64,000 bases of DNA from Sarocladium kiliense. Its lineage: Eukaryota; Ascomycota; Sordariomycetes; Hypocreales; Sarocladiaceae. Each line of letters starts with the position of its first letter. Position 1 is the stretch's first letter. The notes under the pieces were generated by a model, which was given only the letters and a program-made list of their open reading frames with translations, searched no databases and was not told where the DNA came from. The DNA lies in the NCBI GenBank assembly GCA_030734395.1, contig JAUZTG010000041.1, positions 2,480,001-2,544,000 on the forward strand, given 5' to 3'. Positions 32,701-43,988 of this stretch are shown here, piece by piece. A program made the translations under genes and the position numbers.

Positions 32701-35587
32701 TAGGCATAACTCAAGGTCATCGTCCTCGGAGAACTGAATAGGTGTTGGATTATACCCGTCACCTTCCGCGCTTTCGGATTCCACATTGGTGAGAAATCGC
32801 ATCTGAAGGAACTTCGAGACGAAGATGAGGAAAAGCCTGTAACGTCAGTGTGATTTCTTCGATCTGTGCTTGGGTGACAAACCTATCGATTCCGATCATA
32901 CTGTTCAACCATGACTTGACGGTCATGAACAACTGCGTTCTCTCGTCAAGCAGAGAGTCTAGCACCAAAAAGAGAGGCTGTGTAAGCATAACCTCGAAAT
33001 GCTCCATGCCACCCAATCTAGGTGAAGTCCGATGTTCAACAAGAGGTGTCTTCGGCCCGCGCCGGTCAGAAACATTGTCTTGTAAAGTGTGTGACCACAG
33101 AACGCCAAAAGTTCTACCGATATCGACCGCGTCAGCCTTTCCTGAGATGGGCGACCTGGACTCGACGATGAGGGTACAGAGAGCTGCCTCGACTTCGCGC
33201 GAAGCGGCCGAAAGTGAAGTCTGCAGATACCACATGCAGCGTACAGCCTCAACATGGTATTTAGGGTCCGAGGCAGCCAGGAAAGCCCAGGCATGTCGAA
33301 CCAGAGGTAGAACAAGACCAGACAGTTGGTCAATACCAATTCTTCCTAGGCTGTGCATTTGCGTGGCTAGGTGAACCACCGATGAATACTCCGGGAAAGG
33401 AACATAACGCTGAGAGACCAGCCTGTCGTTTAAAAAGGACAACAGGGCTTGTCTGTCAAAGGCGTAATTGTCAGGGGTCTTGAGTAGGACGAGCAGGAGG
33501 AAACGGATTCTCGACCGAAGGTCCATAGCACAGTGGCCCTTGAGGTCACCTCGAATGAAGCGGACGGACTTGTCAAGAAGCATCTCGCCGACTTCGATTG
33601 GACCAAACGGTGCGGGAGATACGTCGATGTTTCCTTGCTCGTGGACGTAGAAGGACCGTATCTTCTTCAATAGTTCAGCGTTTGATGGTGATCTCTTGCG
33701 GTCCTTCGAAACATGCCCCTTGGCCTGTTTCGCAAAGGCGCGTTCCGGGACAAGTTCTAGGAGGGAACTTGCAGCCTTGAGTAACTGCTCCTGGAGAACA
33801 GCAGAGTCGGATCCATTTGCAGCGTCTGGAGTCTGGCGGGACACGTGGTCCTCGAGCATACCCATAGCTGTGAGGCAACAGAGCGGAGCATGAACTGTGA
33901 TCATTTCCTCTTCGCGCACGTTGAAATGCTCCAAGATGAAGAGCGCAAGATCCAGCTTGTCTTTTCGCTCGGCCATGGAGGCATTGCCCGGACCCATTGC
34001 CTGAGCGAGGAGGCCAATTAGCTCACCATAGATTAGACCACTCTCGATCCCGTCGAAGAACACGCTTGCACTGCGAAGCACCTCAATGAATTCAGATTTT
34101 GATCGGGCCTGGCTCTTGAACTGTCGAACATTGTCGACTACGGGCAGGAAGACCTCGGGGACAACCAGGCCACCGATCTCCCATCTGTCCATTAACGATA
34201 GGCATATTCTGTACGGGCGCGCCCTGTCTGAAGCAGTTCCAGTGCCACTATCTTGAATCATAGAGAGCAAGGCCTTGGTAAGGGGTTGCAAACCGAACTC
34301 TTCAAAGAAGCTAGTCCGAGAGTTAAGTGTGGCTTGAGTAGGATCTGAAGAGGTCGCTGGGGACTCATGAATATGTTCCGCCTCTCCAGCAGGTGGTTCT
34401 GGTCCAAGAAACCAAGCCCACAGACGTCGGTTGAGGCTCATTTCACGACGAGTCACTACGCCAACCGCAGCTTTTAGAAGGAGTTGCAGATCGGGCGCCT
34501 TAACTCGATCTTGCAGCACTGATGAATCCAACGGCAGGTGTGTGACCAGAAGGTCGAGGAAGCCGCGCTGAATCAAAAGCTGTTCATCTGCAAGGCCCGT
34601 TGCAAAGCATCTGATCAAAAGGCCTGGCTCTGGTGAGGTGACCATTGCAGCAAGCTGCTCGTGGAACGTGTTGGCCTGCTTGCCTTTATCGCCAGTCGCG
34701 CTGCCCAGCACAGGTAGAAATCTGACGAGATATGCCAGCGATCCAGCACGCCTGCTTTGTCCTGTTATGGAAGCCAGAAAGAAACATTGCCAGAAGAACT
34801 GATCTCCAGTCGAATGGTCGTCTGTAAGCAACCCGCTCTCTGGGGACCGTACAGCCTCTTTAAATCGGTTGAGAAGCTTCAGTGTCCTTTCAAAGTCTTC
34901 ACTCGTTTCCTCCTCCAAACCCGGCAATAGTGCAAGAATTATGGAGCGCATAGCTGGCCGCAGGGATCGTGGATCAATACTGAGAAAGTGCTCCTCCAAG
35001 ATGTCGAGAAACGGCGATCGGACAGAGAGGGCAGCGAAAGATAGAGTAGATGACAGGCCCGGTAGCCAGATGGGAAGTTCTCGGGACAAACCATCTTTGC
35101 CAATAGTGGTAAAGATGTAGGCGTAAACCTCGAGAGCCTTTTGGTGTACGCCAGACGGTAAAGAGGGATCGAGACATTGCGAGAGTCGTTTTGCAACGGT
35201 AGGAGAGGCTGGTATCCTGGCGATTGATGTCGGTCGAGTCTGGAGTGCCTATACCATTTGGTCAGGCCCGATACACAGTTCGGGTTTGTCTCGTACTTCT
35301 CATACCTTTAGGAGCTTGTTCAAGAAGGAAATATAGTCGGCCCATTCTTCGAGGGCAGTGTCGAACAGGGACAGGACTTTGTCAACTCCAGCGGCATATC
35401 GCCTGTAGTTCTTGTCCTTGATCTTGGGTTCTTCTGTCGGTCAGTCAGCTCTCCGCCACAAGCGGTTAAGTGTCGCCCTTGACTCACCTCCCCCAAGCTG
35501 GTTCCTCCATTGCGGTGGGATAGGCGAGTCTCTACCAGAACTCTCTGGCGAGACAGAACGGCGTCCAGAGCTCGGATCAAGCGCCAT
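29735..35587 (-). CDS. DOP1: Dopey family protein Dop1/DopA (1,865 aa)
   Basis: Six exons: 35488-35587, 35306-35433, 32883-35248, 32592-32836, 31078-32540 and 29735-31030; the total is an exact multiple of three. Dop1 works with Mon2 and the flippase Neo1 in endosome-to-Golgi traffic; A. nidulans DopA affects development. The N-terminal Dopey domain shows KNYRRYAAGVDKVLSLFDTA, EEWADYISFLNKLLKALQTR, a QKALEVYAYIFTTIGKDGLS segment and RELPIWLPGL. The middle is helical repeat sequence. The C-terminal Dopey region has KDHWLPLLRLWT, SPIHMATLWPVVNSEIHAAM and FQLHEWLFITDTID. Length matches fungal orthologues. Intron placement was fixed by these motifs: three of five introns lie in the N-terminal third. 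It is divergent from MON1. Confidence 0.95.
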
Positions 35588-36181
35588 GTCAGTGTGAATA
35601 GGAGTAGCAGTCGCAAGTAGGGTTCATAGTGCGTATGCGTCGGGCACACAATCCCATCGCTGGGGGAGCTGCGCGCAGCTATAGAGGAAGCGGCGTGGTG
35701 TCGAGAAGCAGGTCGTGATCGCGAATCGTAAGGTTCATGGACATGGGCATCTGGCGATGGTGGCATTTCCAAAGACCCGAGTCCCCTGTCGCGGCCTACA
35801 ACGACACTAAACACGACGTGTGGTACGTCAGACGCGGTGGGTCAGCGCCAATCACAGGCTGCTACAGACGTCCCTGGTGCGCCTCACAGGGGGGCAATGT
35901 GGTGGGGTAGCTGTGGCGGTGGTGGCAGCTCTACCCGTGTCCCGGGTAGTTTCATGATTTAACCCCACGTCTGCAACAGCATCCCGATCACCATTGCAAC
36001 CTCACCTCCTGCTCTCGACGTAATGCTAGAGCTGCATCAGCTCGCCCACGATCCTACGATGGCATGATGTGATGCTTAACGACACATCCAAAGACCCATG
36101 TTCTTCAATTCAGCTGATTCCTCAACCGCTGACTGCCAACGCCTCACAAGCTGAGATGCAACTGTCGTCAAGTCCGACAAC
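35588..36181. other. Divergent promoter DOP1 / MON1
   Basis: 594 bp between two divergent starts. A minus-strand frame overlaps this region but continues into DOP1 exon 1 in the wrong frame and is rejected. No clear TATA box. Confidence 0.5.
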
Positions 36182-37975
36182 ATGGCACTGGAGACCGGCG
36201 CTCCTGACGAGCACCGACCTCCATTGCCCCCACGACCCTCTACGAACGCATCGGTAGATTCGCATCTCCAAGCACAAGCTACCACAGCTGTCACGCCTCT
36301 CGATATTCAGACACTCTCCTTCCCGGACGGTTCACGAGGCACATTTTCTACACCTGTGCCACAATCGTCGACCCCAATCAGCACGGGAAGCGGACGCGAA
36401 TCTTCAGACCAGCCTCCTGGGAATATCAGTGGAGATGTAGATGATGCGGCGAGCGCTATCAGTTATGCGCCAACGGCTCGTCCCGCCGGCGACATCGCAA
36501 GCCTTCTGGCTGGTGAGCTGAACAGGAAGAGTGCGGCTTGGAATCTACTCCGATCCCAGTCCTCAACTGTGCCTCCTTTCGAACGGGCACGAGTCCTTTC
36601 CCAAGACCCACTGGCGGCGTTTGTCAAAGAATTCGACGTACTTCCTGGCGCTCAAGGTGGCGCTCATGACGATGAGCAACGCCTATCAGTGTGGAAATCG
36701 AAGCTGAAGCATTATATGATCCTGTCATCTGCTGGCAAGCCGATCTGGAGCAGACATGGCGATCTCAGTCTAATTAACTCCTCCATTGGTGTCATCCAAA
36801 CTATTATATCGTTCTATGAAGGCGCGAAGAACCCTCTTCAGTCATTTACTGCCGGTCATGCCAAGTTTGTTATTTCCACACAGGGGCCACTGTACTTCGT
36901 CGCCATTACCAGGTTGGAGGAAAGCGACTCTCAAATTCGTGCGCAGCTTGAGGCACTTTACATGCAGATTCTATCCACCCTAACGCTACCCACATTGACC
37001 AGGATCTTTGTGAACCGACCATCTTCGGACCTTCAGAAACCGTTACAGGGGACTGAATCACTGCTGTCGTCGCTAGCAGACAACTTCACAAAGGGCTCAC
37101 CTTCAGCGCTGTTGGGCTCACTTGAATGCCTGAGGTTGCGTAAGTCGCATCGACACGCCATCAACAACACGTTCCTGAAGAACAGGACCGACAACCTGCT
37201 GTACGGACTCATCGTGGCTGGTGGGCGGTTGGTGAGCGTGATACGCCCTCGACGACATTCTCTCCACCCCAGTGACCTTCAACTCATCTTCAACATGCTT
37301 TTCGAATCCGGTGGCATCAAGGCTGGAGGCGGTGAGAACTGGATTCCTCTATGTCTGCCGGCCTTCAATAACAAGGGCTACTTATACATGTACGTCAGCT
37401 TCTTCGACAGCGGCGTGTCAGGGGAACAAGCGGCTGAGTCTGCCGCCGCCAAGGGTCTTCCTGCAGATGAGGAGATTGCTCTGGTTCTTATCAGCGCAGA
37501 TAGAGAGAGCTTCTTCGAGCTCAAGAAGATGCGGGATGAGGTGGCTCGTCAGCTGGCCAAGAACGGCAGTTTGGCTATCATCCGGGCTTCTGCATACGCT
37601 GGCCGTCCAAACATTGTTGACATTGCACCGGGCAGCCAGATGAGTCACTTCTTGTACAAATCTCGCGCGAACGTCCAATTTTGCATGTCATCCATGACGC
37701 CGGCTTTTACCGAAGACGTGGCCCGGCGCCGGCTCATGAACGTTTACCATGAGCTACATGCCTCTGTGCACACTAAAAACGCGCACCTTAAAGTCTTGCA
37801 TACTGCCAGCGTCGAGGCCACGTCCCTAGCATGGGTGACTCCAGCCTTCGAGTTCTACTGCGTGGCCGGGCCGAACATGTCACGCGCTGCTATGACACAG
37901 GGAGCCAATAAGATCATCCAATGGGCTAAAAAAGAGGAGGAACGACTGTTTATCATTGGAGGCGGTGTCTTTTAA
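36182..37975 (+). CDS. MON1: Vacuolar fusion protein Mon1 (597 aa)
   Basis: Intronless gene. Mon1 with Ccz1 forms the guanine-nucleotide exchange factor that activates Rab7/Ypt7 on late endosomes and vacuoles, and is needed for autophagy and vacuole fusion. After a disordered Pro/Ser-rich N-terminus of about 160 residues come three longin-type domains: the first starts WKSKLKHYMILSSAGKPIWS and continues with GDLSLINSSIGVIQTIISFY; NPLQSFTAGHAKFVISTQGP and LYFVAITRLEESD follow. Later landmarks are TDNLLYGLIVAGGRLVSVIR, HPSDLQLIFNML, and GENWIPLCLPAFNNKGYLYM. The end WVTPAFEFYCVAGPNMSRAA and IIQWAKKEEERLFI are typical Mon1. The ATG at 36182 is the first after an upstream stop. Confidence 0.96.
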   Translation: MALETGAPDEHRPPLPPRPSTNASVDSHLQAQATTAVTPLDIQTLSFPDGSRGTFSTPVPQSSTPISTGSGRESSDQPPGNISGDVDDAASAISYAPTARPAGDIASLLAGELNRKSAAWNLLRSQSSTVPPFERARVLSQDPLAAFVKEFDVLPGAQGGAHDDEQRLSVWKSKLKHYMILSSAGKPIWSRHGDLSLINSSIGVIQTIISFYEGAKNPLQSFTAGHAKFVISTQGPLYFVAITRLEESDSQIRAQLEALYMQILSTLTLPTLTRIFVNRPSSDLQKPLQGTESLLSSLADNFTKGSPSALLGSLECLRLRKSHRHAINNTFLKNRTDNLLYGLIVAGGRLVSVIRPRRHSLHPSDLQLIFNMLFESGGIKAGGGENWIPLCLPAFNNKGYLYMYVSFFDSGVSGEQAAESAAAKGLPADEEIALVLISADRESFFELKKMRDEVARQLAKNGSLAIIRASAYAGRPNIVDIAPGSQMSHFLYKSRANVQFCMSSMTPAFTEDVARRRLMNVYHELHASVHTKNAHLKVLHTASVEATSLAWVTPAFEFYCVAGPNMSRAAMTQGANKIIQWAKKEEERLFIIGGGVF

Positions 37976-38033
37976 ATGTTTCGAATCATACTTCATCAAG
38001 GCTAGAGACGCTTCGCTCAATGCGGATAGGACT

Positions 38034-38708
38034 TTACAATACCGATGCCCAATTCACGAAGCTGTGGGCCTCGGCAGGGACCGACTCAGTCCTCTCAAAT
38101 ACTGCAGAGACCGGTGGTGGCTGCTTTCCCCTTGAGTTCTCCGTGCATCTTGGCGTCTGGTTCTGCCCCGGTGAGTCCTCCAACGTGGTGGTCCTCTTGA
38201 GTATCCTCTTCAGCCTCTGTATGATACGACGAACCCCTCCGTGAACGACTTTGCGAACCTCGGTGGTCCAGTTTTGTTTGCGCGCTGCCTTAGAGCCTGT
38301 GCACTCGGTCGCCAATGGTGAAGGCTGGTTTGGTGTAGTAGGCAAGGGGTTCAATGCCGACGCAGGAATGTGCTCGTCCTGACAGTCGATTGTGCTTGAT
38401 GAGATGCATCTCTGGGATGGAGGCTTCTCGCTAGGGGGAGACGCGAGAATCTCGGCTTCTGTCTCTACGGTAAGTGACGAGGCATGGCGAGAACCCGGGA
38501 AGGACGGCGAAGAGAATCCGCCAGTGATCACGGAAGTGTCGATGGTTGTTGCCGAGTGGTTAGCAATGACTGGATAGAAAGGGGCATCGAAGTGCTCCTG
38601 GAAATTCAACCGATGAATGTCGCGCTGTCGAGAGCGCCTTGGAGACAGCATATTGCTCTGGCGTGCAGAGGCCTCTGTGTTGTCCAGAAGTGGTTCTAGG
38701 GGGTCCAT
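38034..38708 (-). CDS. Hypothetical disordered protein (224 aa)
   Basis: Single exon, start MDPLEPLLD at 38708. The sequence is Ser/Pro/Thr-rich with a short basic amphipathic helix near residue 155-175 (EVRKVVHGGVRRIIQRLKRI). No signal peptide, membrane helix or domain is seen. I do not recognise a family. The frame quality (few rare residues, good start context, TAA stop) favours a real gene over a random frame. It is convergent with MON1, with a 58 bp gap between their stops. Confidence 0.5.
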   Translation of the reverse strand: MDPLEPLLDNTEASARQSNMLSPRRSRQRDIHRLNFQEHFDAPFYPVIANHSATTIDTSVITGGFSSPSFPGSRHASSLTVETEAEILASPPSEKPPSQRCISSSTIDCQDEHIPASALNPLPTTPNQPSPLATECTGSKAARKQNWTTEVRKVVHGGVRRIIQRLKRILKRTTTLEDSPGQNQTPRCTENSRGKQPPPVSAVFERTESVPAEAHSFVNWASVL

Positions 38709-39894
38709 GTCTACCGGAACCTGATGAAGGACGTATAATCAACTTGTCTGAGATGTGCGTACGGTGGTCCTTGACCTGGTGTATGCACGGAAAGGCCGCG
38801 ATGGGTTGCGAGATGATCGCCTCTGGCCATTCTGAGATTCGTCTTTGTTTATATTTTTTCTCGACTTGGACTCCTCTGGGATTCTTACTTGGGCGGTCAA
38901 AACTATATCACTGTCTTTCCGGCTGGATGGATTGCCACGGCTACGGCAGCACATCCATTAGACGCCAGGGCAAGGCTTTATGCTTTGGCACTGCCAGTCG
39001 TCGGACAGTCCTACTGAAAATTAGATCCAAACTTTCCACGAACATCCAGCACAGCCTTCCACGTGACAATAATAGGCGAGATTGGACGTGAGACGATGGG
39101 GACGATCACGGATGGTTGAGAAAGGCAGCATCAGGCAGTTGATGGGCAGTGATGAGTCTTGGCGGCAGCTGACAGCATCTAGAGGCTCCGTTTCCAGAGA
39201 CCAGTCTTCCGTTTGGGAGGAAGCACAGAGCAGTGAACTCGAAGCTCAGTATCGTCACGAATTGGCGAGGGTGGTCTGAATTCCACTCTCTGGTGCCCCA
39301 AGGCGTCTGACCAATTAATTTCCCTAGTTGCCCTTACCTTGAACGCCCTTACCTTGGGCACCTTCTCTCATCACCCATCTCGCTAATTGCACCGCCATTC
39401 GACGATGATGCCGTGTGCCTAGCGAGGCTGTCTGTGATCCACGCCGAGGAAGCGCCTGCTCTCCACGCCATGACTAGCAGCTGCCTTGGTGACCCTCACT
39501 GGCTCTTGCCATGCTTCGACTTCCAATCCCTCACTCAAAGATGCAATCTGGCCGTTTCCCAATCTTCCCGCTTTTCCCCCGTAGCCATCCTTTTGCAACA
39601 CCAGCACCTACGCCGTTTGGCCATTGGCGTCCCCTGCGACATCAATCTCATCACTTCCAACCAAATTGGTCTGCTGCTCACGACGACGCCTGGACTTCAG
39701 GCGTTTCCCCTTCTGATCACCACCCGCTTCTTTTTTGGCGTCTGCTGGGCTCTGGGTAGTACCCCATATTCTTTCCAGCCTTATCTTTACGTACAAGCTG
39801 GCCTGCATCGAAGAACATCAAAACATCATTTCTTCAACTGTTATTCGACTGGCTTCACATCACTCATCCCCTCGGACTTCTCCAAACATCTGCA
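38709..39894. other. 1.2 kb intergenic region with a 15-bp direct repeat
   Basis: Mostly noncoding. GCCCTTACCTTG is repeated at 39330-39341 and 39345-39356, a period of 15 bp. From 39.4 kb to 39.9 kb the plus strand is C/T-rich and looks like the leader of the downstream disordered-protein gene; a 177-codon frame there is not protein-like. Confidence 0.45.
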
Positions 39895-42800
39895 ATGGAT
39901 GAACTCCGACCACATCGACAGAGATCTGCCAGTCAGGCTTCATTGAACAGCACGTTTCGGGGCCCCAATCGGCCTGACGACTAGACACCGTCCCGTCGGC
40001 CCTCCCAACGTCGACCACTCCTAGCTGTCAATGAGAATATACATCTTTTAAGCTCGCCAGGTCCATTGGAGAGCATGCTAAAGACAACAACAGAGACTGG
40101 GGATATTGGCATATTCTCAATCGGTCCAAAGCTCCCCTCTCCAGCAACCTACCATCAGCCACCACGACTAAGGCGACGTCTGAAGGATGTCGCTCTTCAT
40201 CCTCCACGTCATCCGTATCATCGTCATGGCGAAAGAGATGCTTTCCACGATGATCGCAAAAGGCTCCCTTCATACAGAGATACAACATCCGAGATCATCA
40301 GCCTGTATGGCTCTGACACCCAGGGCTCATATTCTCGTTCGTTTTCGCCTAGCATCGACGATAGTCGCCGGTCGTACTCGTTGACCACTTGCAGCTCCCA
40401 GGCGCTACCTTCGCACAAATCATACGGCACTTTGCAGAGCTATTCGAGCTCTAGAGAAGCTCCCAGGCCTAGATCACCCTTCCCTTACCCAACGCGACTG
40501 AAGCGGCCAGGCGTGCGCCCATGCTCCCCTGCTCTGACCGACGGCGGAGTCGTTGAGCTCAGAAGGATTGCCCACTATGATCGAGCCTCCCAGGTAAGCT
40601 TTTGAATGGGGTATTACAATAGTCAATGTTTTGACTCGTTGCAGCGGTCACCGCAGGGTCCTTACAGGCATGGCGCGTCCTACGGTCCCCGACAACCTCC
40701 AATCGTGAAGTTGAGGCATGATGGCAACCGGTCCACGAGCTCTCTGCCAACTAGATCCTCACCAAGCCCGTACCAGGATGGCTACATAAATGGCAGAGCT
40801 CGCACCCCGGGTACTCTATCTTCATGGACTCCTGGACCTTTCAATAGGCCCCGCCGGGGTTCAAATGATCAAAGTCTTAGAACAACCAGCTTGACGTCAA
40901 TCGTTGAAATGTATCAAGGTCCGGTAAATTCTCCAGTCGACACACAACTTCGCCCCGTGGGCTCGTTCTATTATGACTACAGCGAGGGCTTTGAGCATCA
41001 AGGTCCCGTCATTCCGGATATCTCAGAACCGGTTTGTCCCATACCTCAACGGTCTGACACCAATGTTCGTCCACTTGTACTCAGTGAAGAGATGGACGAC
41101 TCTCTCCAGATTACACCGATACATGGCGCCTCAAGCTCCACTGAAAGATACTCAGCTGACAGTGCCGCACTGGGAAGCTCTACGTGTCTTCCGACACGAA
41201 AATCTGAAGAGGAACAATGCCCCTGTTCTTCCGCTCAGGAAAGCCAAATGATCGAAGCCGGAAGGTCAGAGGCTGAGTTCCACCCAAAGGCATATGACGG
41301 GGAAGTGCTCGGAAGCAACGAGCTCAATCATCTTCGACCTGAAGTGCACACACCGATACAAGTCGAGCCATGCACGGCACCACCTCATCGTGTGAACGCA
41401 CACGTTGTACCAATCACGCAGCCTGTCACACCTCAGCTGAACTTCGCTGCGATTGCAACGCCGCCAAATAAGATTGTTGGGTTGGAAAGCCAGGAATTGG
41501 ATCTTGGAAAAGTTCCATATCCTTCCAACACTTGGGCTAGTAACAAAGCGGCTGCCAAAACGAACATTGACCAGAGAGCATCAACGACGAGTGTTGCTAG
41601 GTTGAGAACCAGTTTGGATCCTGCTCTGGCAGAGTTCGCGTCTATGTATGCATCTTTTGATCGTCTTGCACGCTCACCTTTCAGCAAAGCAGGAGATGAC
41701 ACATTCATTTCAAGCAATGGTCAAGATAGAAAACGTGCCAGGAAGTGGCCATTCGGCGCCAGAGTCCGATCTAACGCAGTGTCAGGTGGCGATACCACTT
41801 TTGGGGGGAAAAGGTCGTATCGAAGGAGACACCGGAGACATGCCGCTGCTTCGAAGATGCCCGGCTCAGGAAGGAATGCTAGCGACATGGCAGCGGTGGG
41901 CGAGGAGGTTGCAACGAACACGGAAGAGGACGCACGGAGGACTCCTTTGCAGCATTTCTTCGCTTCCCATCAGTTGCGGACCAAGGCAAGTACACCACAG
42001 TTGATGAAGCCACTGCCCCCTCTTCCGGCAGAGGCCTACCAAATCAAAGACGAGAACGCGCGGGTTTTTATATCTGAATCAAGCCGTTCTGGAGTTCCAC
42101 GGCTTCGGCTTCGTGCAAAGCAATCGAAGCCTGCTAAGGTTGATAATGGCTCGATCCAGCTCAGTTCTCTGGAAGAGGGACCAAGGGTGCCTTCGAAAGC
42201 AGAGACTCTGCACTCACGGCCCAAGCTCAGACTCAAGCTTTCTCGAGCTTACTTGGGACTGGGTTCAGCATCGAAAAGCGCCACCGTTGTGCGTAGTCCG
42301 GGTCTGAAGCAGTGCAACGCCCTTGCAGAGTTCCAGCACTGTACACGCAATGATTTGTTCTCTCCTAAGCTTTCCGTCAGCGACGTCTTCAACCCTCCAA
42401 CCACTGGACCACAAAACCCGACAGCTCAGGGGACTGACGGCCATGGGGAGGAGAATCGTAGCTTGATATCTCCACAGCCGTCGGATCAATTCGACATTGC
42501 CTATCCCCCGACCATTGTGATGGAACAAGAGACTCCGTCTCGACAAGAACGGCTTATCCAACAACAAAAGAGTTACGTTCTGGAGAGTGGTGGCAAAGAG
42601 AATAGACGACTCCGGCAGAAGATATCGATGTTGCGCCTTCGTATCGCGGGCAGTCACTTTGCTAAACAGCATGATTCTATCGATACCACACCGCTGTGTG
42701 ACATCAAGAGTCTTTCGACACCGTCTCTTCAGCTGCAAGACGCGGGTAGACATGCGACCATCCCGAACGAGGATTGCAGTCAAGAGCAACCACGCTACGA

Positions 42801-42903
42801 CAGAGGTGGCAAGGTCAAGCGCTGGGCAAACAATGCGAGACATGCAGTACGTTTGTACGTCAAAAGGAGGTTGGATCGAAGCTCACACAATGCCTCGCAC
42901 TAA
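39895..42903 (+). CDS. Large disordered protein (925 aa from ATG 40075), with an in-frame TAG upstream
   Basis: Two exons are clear: one ending at 40593 and one at 40645-42903, joined by a 51 bp phase-0 intron (GTAAGC...TTGCAG). A protein-like frame starts at ATG 39895 (MDELRPHRQRSASQASLNST) but meets a TAG at 39982-39984. Immediately after it the same frame continues with coding-like sequence (TPSRRPSQRR, then LLAVNENIHLLSSPGPLESM). Unless this is a sequencing error, rare readthrough or an unusual splice, translation starts at ATG 40075, giving 925 aa. The protein is Ser/Pro/Arg-rich and disordered with basic patches (RSYRRRHRRHAAAS, residues about 570-585) and a short C-terminal coiled-coil-like stretch (RRLRQKISMLRLRIAG). 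I do not recognise the family. Confidence 0.7.
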
Positions 42904-43988
42904 TTCGCAAATTATCAGCATCTGCTTGTTGGAGGTGAGGCTTTGAGGTCTTCAGGATGTCCCGATTGGCTTGGTTTATTGGGCTGCAGCAGGTGCATTG
43001 TTCCAGCTCTTATTCAGTCGGTGGTCGCAGCTGGGTAATAATGAGGAGGTGACGAAGTCGGACAGATGTTATTGTGACTAGATTCATTCTCATCCTTAGC
43101 TGCTGAACTCTTAGCAGCTACCGAATAGCGAGAAACACGCAAATTATGCCCCAGACGCCTCGGCCGGCTTGGCGAATGTGGTACACCTGCCGTGCCTTGG
43201 CCCGAGGCCGCTCACATGCTTGCGCAGGTGGAATAACCTCACCTTGTGACGATCGCAAAAGTGCAAGGTAATTCGGAAGACGTGACTTGATCGTCTCACG
43301 TCCGGACGAGGACTGTCATCGCCAGGTTTGAGATTGCCCTGCAATTGCAGGCATGACAGCTTCAGGCCAGGGCGCTAGTTGATGCCCTCATCTATTTTCC
43401 GCCAATTGCGAACGCCGGCAACACCCGAGAATAGGTTCCCTGGGGCCATCTCATCCTGTCAGAAAGTGTCACCAGTTGAAGGGTGAATCTCCACTGAGCT
43501 GCGACGTCCCAACATCCCTGGTCGGTTGTGTTTGAACCACGGTTTGAAACTCGCGCTGGGATGGGCAGGCTGAACATCGCGAATCGCCCTGGCTCATGGC
43601 TTGTTGCCGGAATTGGAAACTGTATAGAGCCTCCTGTTCTGGGTTCCGTGTTATTATTGGACTATGCGACTCCATGAGGCTGTTTGAGGACCCGTTGTCG
43701 GGAGTAGGGAGGCGTTCAACCCAGGAACAAGGGGCGCCTTTCGCTGATAGGTTTGTGGTTCTGAGGATCATATAAAGGCGCTGGGAGATCTTATAACTCT
43801 AAAGTTTGGTTCGCTTCTTTTCATCGACTTCGGACGAGCAACAAGTTTATTTCTTATTCTCCAATTCTATTCTTCAAGCGGCTGGTCTGCTATCGCACAT
43901 TCAACTATCTCATTCTCTATACTTCACCGTTCTACGTGCCCAGCCTTCGCTACCAAACAACTCTTTCTCCTTCCTTCAATAATTCATC
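42904..43988. other. Intergenic region upstream of the 168-aa secreted protein
   Basis: 1.1 kb with no supported exon. The last 220 bp contain the TATA box at 43771 and a long T/C-rich leader. Confidence 0.5.
43771..43776 (+). promoter_or_regulatory. TATA box of the 168-aa secreted protein gene
   Basis: TATAAA lies 218 bp upstream of the ATG at 43989, followed by a T/C-rich leader, as expected for a highly expressed secreted protein gene. Confidence 0.5.

Noticed and set aside
35320..35814. 164-codon minus-strand frame over the DOP1 start
   Set aside because: Wrong frame for the DOP1 exons; the spliced model from ATG 35587 reproduces the Dopey N-terminus exactly.
39413..39946. 177-codon plus-strand frame upstream of the disordered-protein gene
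   Set aside because: Pyrimidine-rich leader sequence gives Ser/Phe/Leu-rich translation; no domain, and it overlaps the better frame at 39895 in another phase.
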